NCBI GenBank assembly: GCA_923184405.1
Contig: OV299793.1
Location: forward strand, 1,368,183 to 1,432,182
DNA from: Neisseria meningitidis
GTDB lineage: Bacteria > Pseudomonadota > Gammaproteobacteria > Burkholderiales > Neisseriaceae
Direction: 5' to 3'
DNA length: 64,000 bases
Below are positions 61,144 to 64,000 of this stretch, in pieces (the stretch's first letter is position 1; each line of letters begins with the position of its first letter). The notes under the pieces were generated by a model. That model made no database searches. It had not been told where the DNA came from and saw only the letters and a list, made by a program, of their open reading frames with translations. The position numbers were made by a program, and so were the translations under genes.

Positions 61144-61194
61144 TTTTTCAGACGGGATTTTATACCGTCAGCCAAAATCCAATCGAATAACCCT

Positions 61195-61602
61195 TGTGCT
61201 TAAACATCTCGCATCCCAACTGCGCCATGATGTTCGCCCTGCCCCGCGTCCGCCGTTCTGACTTCCTATCAAGAACCCGCTGCACCTACGAGGCGATGTC
61301 GGCAAAGACGGACAACCTTCTTATAAGACATATGGCGCTGCCAAGACGGGCGCAACTATACCGGAATTCGTTTAAAATGGCAAATTCGATGGACAAGGCG
61401 TTGATACCGTTGCCGCCAACCGCGAAGCATTTATCGAATTGTTCAATCCCGACAGTACCAAATTCCGCAACATGGTACTCGGCACATTCAAAAAGGCTTG
61501 ATACACGGCAGATTTACTGTCTCGCAAAACGGCGAAACCTCTTCATTATGAAATGCGAAAACGGCATGATTAAAGAAGTGAAGCTGCCAAAAAACAAATA
61601 AG
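61195..61602 (+). CDS. Conserved hypothetical protein, frameshifted
   Basis: Read across frames: PLHLRGDVGKDGQPSYKTYG, GKFDGQGVDTVAANREAFIE, LFNPDSTKFRNMVLGTFKK, GRFTVSQNGET and FIMKCENGMIKEVKLPKNK, stop near 61602. The 5' end (about 61200) is noisy and may carry a signal sequence. The GKF.G.G...NG pattern is loosely like MORN-type repeats. No function recognised. Confidence 0.45.
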
Positions 61603-61664
61603 CCCCGTTTTCAGACGGCATCCCAATGCTTTGTCCGAACACCGCAAGAAACAAGGAAAACATT

Positions 61665-62230
61665 ATGAGCATCAAGTCCGACAAATGGATACGCTGAATG
61701 AGCGAAGAATTCGGCATGATCGACACCTTCGAGCCGAACTTAAATCAAAGAAGCCGACGGCAAACGCATCATCTCCTACGGTACGTCCAGCTACGGCTAC
61801 GACATCCGCTGCGCAAACGAATTTAAAATCTTCACCAACATCAACAGCACCATCGTCGATCCAAAAAACTTCGACCACGAAAACTTCGTTACCGTTGAAG
61901 ACGACTGCTGCAGCATCCCGCCCACCCTTCTGCACTGGCGCGCACGGTCGAATATTTCCGCATCCCGCGCAACGTCCTGACCGTCTGCTTGGGCAAATCC
62001 ACCTACGCCCGCGGCGGCATTATCGTCAACGTTACCCCGTTCGAACCGGAATGGGAACGCTACGTTACCATCGAATTTTCCAACACCACCCCCCTGCCCG
62101 CCAAAATCTACGCAGGCGAAGCGCGTAGCGCAAGTCCATTCTTCGAGAGCGACGAAATCTGTGAAACCTCATACAAAGACCGCAACGGCAAATATATGGG
62201 ACAAACCACGTTACCCTGCCCAAAGCCTAA
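61665..62230 (+). CDS. dcd: dCTP deaminase, frameshifted
   Basis: About 188 residues. Converts dCTP to dUTP, feeding dUMP synthesis with Dut. [57 protein letters not shown]; the catalytic strand [25 protein letters not shown] and [15 protein letters not shown] with catalytic Glu; [16 protein letters not shown]-terminal YMGQTTVTLPKA. Indels near 61695, 61740, 61925 and 62130-62210. Repaired stop 62228-62230. Confidence 0.9.
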
Positions 62231-62237
62231 AATATAA

Positions 62238-62276
62238 ATGCCGTCTGAACCCGCATCGTACGGTTTCAGACGGCAT
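62238..62276. terminator. Convergent uptake-sequence terminator (dcd / SIMPL gene)
   Basis: ATGCCGTCTGAAACC-type arm and GGTTTCAGACGGCAT flank a short loop between convergent genes. Confidence 0.85.
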
Positions 62277-62293
62277 TTGCCGTTCACCCGAAA

Positions 62294-62994
62294 TCAGAAC
62301 TGAACTGTCCCATTGACGCTGATGCTGATTTCTCCACACCAGGCGCGGCGGAATCCGCACCCTCCATATTGACGCTTGCCGCCATCGGCATGGCACGAAG
62401 CATTTTTGCCTGAGCAGTCTCCTCCCGCGATATGGCTGCCGATGTGTCCCAAATTTAATTTGACGATTTTATAACCGGACGCACCCAAAACGCCCGCCAA
62501 CTTTTCGGCACGCGCCTTGAAACGCAAAACGGCATCCTTGCTGACCCGATCGATGACCTCGTTGCGGCGTTCGCGCGACACATGGAAATCCGTATATTCC
62601 AACGCAGCATCTGCCTGAACATCGGCAATAAAACGGTTCAACGCATCAAAATCCCTACCCTCGACCTTAAATTGGCACGCCCCTCCCAACCTGTTTGAAT
62701 GCGTCTGCCGTTGGTATATTGATAGCGCGGCATCGCACTGCGCGATACCAATCCGGTTTTAAAGCTACCATTTTTTGATTTTCTCGTGAAATTGTTGAAT
62801 TTTTTAACAAACTCGGCATTGACGGCATTTTGTCCCGTCATTCCGCCGTCACTTGGAAACGTGCGGACATTGCATCCTGAACCGCCTCGACACCCGCCGA
62901 TTCAGAAAATTCGACAATATTGTAATTCAATGCTTCCAGCCGCCGTCGGAAAAGATACTGCCAGCAGGGAAGCCGCCAAAATAGAACGCAACAT
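62294..62994 (-). CDS. Periplasmic SIMPL-domain (DUF541) protein, frameshifted
   Basis: About 233 residues. Signal peptide MLRSILAASLLAVSFPTAA at 62994, then EALNYNIVEFSESAGVEAVQ and DAMSARFQVTAEG-like; NAVNAEFVKKFNNFTRKSKN, GRRIQTGWEGRAEFKVEGRD, FDALNRFIADVQADAALEYT, DFHVSRERRNEVIDRVSKDA, VLRFKARAEKLAGVLGASGY-KIVKLNLGHIG. These are the SIMPL/DUF541 (BP26-like) landmarks. Known family members form periplasmic ring assemblies; function in Neisseria is unclear. Slips near 62940, 62850 and 62665. Confidence 0.75.
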
Positions 62995-63138
62995 ATCCGT
63001 ATCCTTACTTATAAAACCGCCAATCTAGCATATCGGCGCGCTAAATTGCGTTAGCGTATGTCAACAATTTAAATATTCGGTCTGCGTCTGTCTTATGATA
63101 ACCGCATTCCGATACGGAATCCCACTATCCCCGAACCA

Positions 63139-64000
63139 TTGCACGTCCTCGTCACCGCCTCATGGTATCCGCAATCCGAACAGGATCAGTGGACGGGAAT
63201 TTTTTCAAAATCAGGCACTGGCATTGCAGAGGAAAGGCATCAAAACCGCCGTGCTTGCACCGATGTTCCGCTACTTGCGGAAAGAAACAGCAAGCATCCT
63301 GACCTACTTTACGGTTTTGCAAAATATCGGCAAAAGGTTTGACATCTATGCATGGCACGGCATATATTTCTTCCCGCTTTCCGTTCATCGACATCGACTG
63401 CATCCGCTGGGTGTGCGGTTTAAAAGCCATACAACACTACATCCGCGAAAACGGCCTGCCTGACCTGATTCACGCCCACCGCATGAACTATGCCAAAATA
63501 CCCGCCAAAAAAATTTCCCAAAAATACGGCATCCCCTATGTCGTCACGGAACACAGCAGCACCATCACGCGCGGTCTGATCCGTCCCCACCAATGGCAGC
63601 CGATGGAAAAAGCAGCGGCGCACGCCTCCGCACTGCTCGCTGTCAGCCGCCATTTCGCACACGTCCTGCAACACAAATACGGCTGCGAATGGCAGTAACC
63701 TCCCCCAACATAACTGGGCGAAATATTCAACCGACCGTTTGAACAAAAAGAAAAAACAACAAACCGCATTTCGTGTTCTGCACCGTCTCGCACCTACGCT
63801 GTCTCAAAGGACACGATGTCCTACCACTGCCTTTGCCCGGCGTTGGCATTAATGCCCGCAACTGCGCCTGAACATCGGCGGCAGCGGACAAGAAGAACAC
63901 GACTGAAACAGCAGGACGCCAATTCGCAACTAAACCATGCTAGCAACATTTGGGCGCATTGCAGCCCGAAGCAGCAATACGTAACTGAACGAAGCATACT
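63139..64000 (+). CDS. GT4-type glycosyltransferase, 5' part (frameshifted, runs off the window)
   Basis: LHVLVTASWYPQSEQDQWTG and FFQNQALALQRKGIKTAVLA form the N-terminal Rossmann motif; IYAWHGIYFFPRFPFIDID; LPDLIHAHRMNYAKIPAKKI; YGIPYVVTEHSSTITRGLIR (E-H-S acceptor region); AAAHASALLAVSRHFAHVLQ; then FVFCTVSHLRCLKGHDVLL-PA and a nucleotide-sugar-site start LRIGGSGQEEHRLKQQ. A typical retaining GT-B glycosyltransferase of surface polysaccharide or LOS synthesis. Starts at TTG 63139, where ATG is probably misread. Frame changes near 63215, 63315, 63380, 63700 and after 63830. Confidence 0.75.

Overview
The window is neisserial chromosome, most like Neisseria meningitidis. The signs are many copies of the 10-12 bp DNA uptake sequence (GCCGTCTGAA), often as inverted-pair terminators; Correia elements (CREE); dRS3/NIME repeat arrays; remnants of IS1106 and IS1655; and the pilHIJKX minor-pilin cluster beside dnaB and sodB. 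The sequence is a noisy draft. Most recognisable housekeeping genes carry one or more frameshifts, and some stretches (about 1.8-3.2, 6.5-9.3, 14.3-15.5, 37.8-39.3 and 49.5-52.7 kb) are so altered that genes show only as scattered similarity. Frameshifts are therefore treated as probable base-calling or assembly errors unless stated. Functional names come from recognising protein sequences by eye; no database search was run.

Layout. 1-0.8 kb: end of monomeric isocitrate dehydrogenase. 0.9-3.2 kb: CREEs, dRS3 repeats and a decayed IS1106. 3.2-17.05 kb: an integrated prophage or island next to a tRNA-Ser gene. A decayed copy of the tRNA 3' end lies at 3189-3260 and the matching sequence at 16984-17051. 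Inside are a Doc-type toxin-antitoxin pair, MazEF, an Rz/Rz1 spanin pair, an endolysin cut by IS1655, a CI/S24 repressor, a DUF2303 gene, a run of small overlapping phage genes, a KilA-N gene with three tandem leader units, and a tyrosine integrase. 17.0-20.1 kb: two tRNAs, yaaA, dapC and dut. 20.7-23.2 kb: a 2-kb NIME array between CREEs. 23.2-29 kb: pilX, K, J, I, H, then dnaB and sodB. 29-31.6 kb: repeats and two small genes. 31.7-34.9 kb: sulfate ABC transporter cysT-cysW-cysA. 34.9-45.3 kb: ilvA, a DacC-like protein, rplY, prs, three tRNA-Gln, ispE, lolB, a TPR protein, panC and panB. 45.4-48.3 kb: two tRNA-Thr, a spermidine-synthase-like gene, an alpha/beta-hydrolase remnant and an RluA-type pseudouridine synthase. 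56.7-64 kb: hisS, a YfgM-like gene, der, rdgC, dcd, a SIMPL-domain gene and the start of a glycosyltransferase.

The most interesting region is 48.4-56.6 kb. It holds an outer-membrane beta-barrel-like gene; at least five copies or remnants of one leader, with a signal-peptide-like start and a double-glycine-type end (QLAELSQKEMKETEG.); two kinds of leader-linked cargo (a Gly-rich bacteriocin-like peptide with a three-helix membrane protein, and a larger toxin-like protein); several AT-rich immunity-like genes and orphan fragments; and a stand-alone C39 peptidase with its own signal peptide. This looks like an export system for leader-bearing toxins whose cassettes have been duplicated and shuffled.
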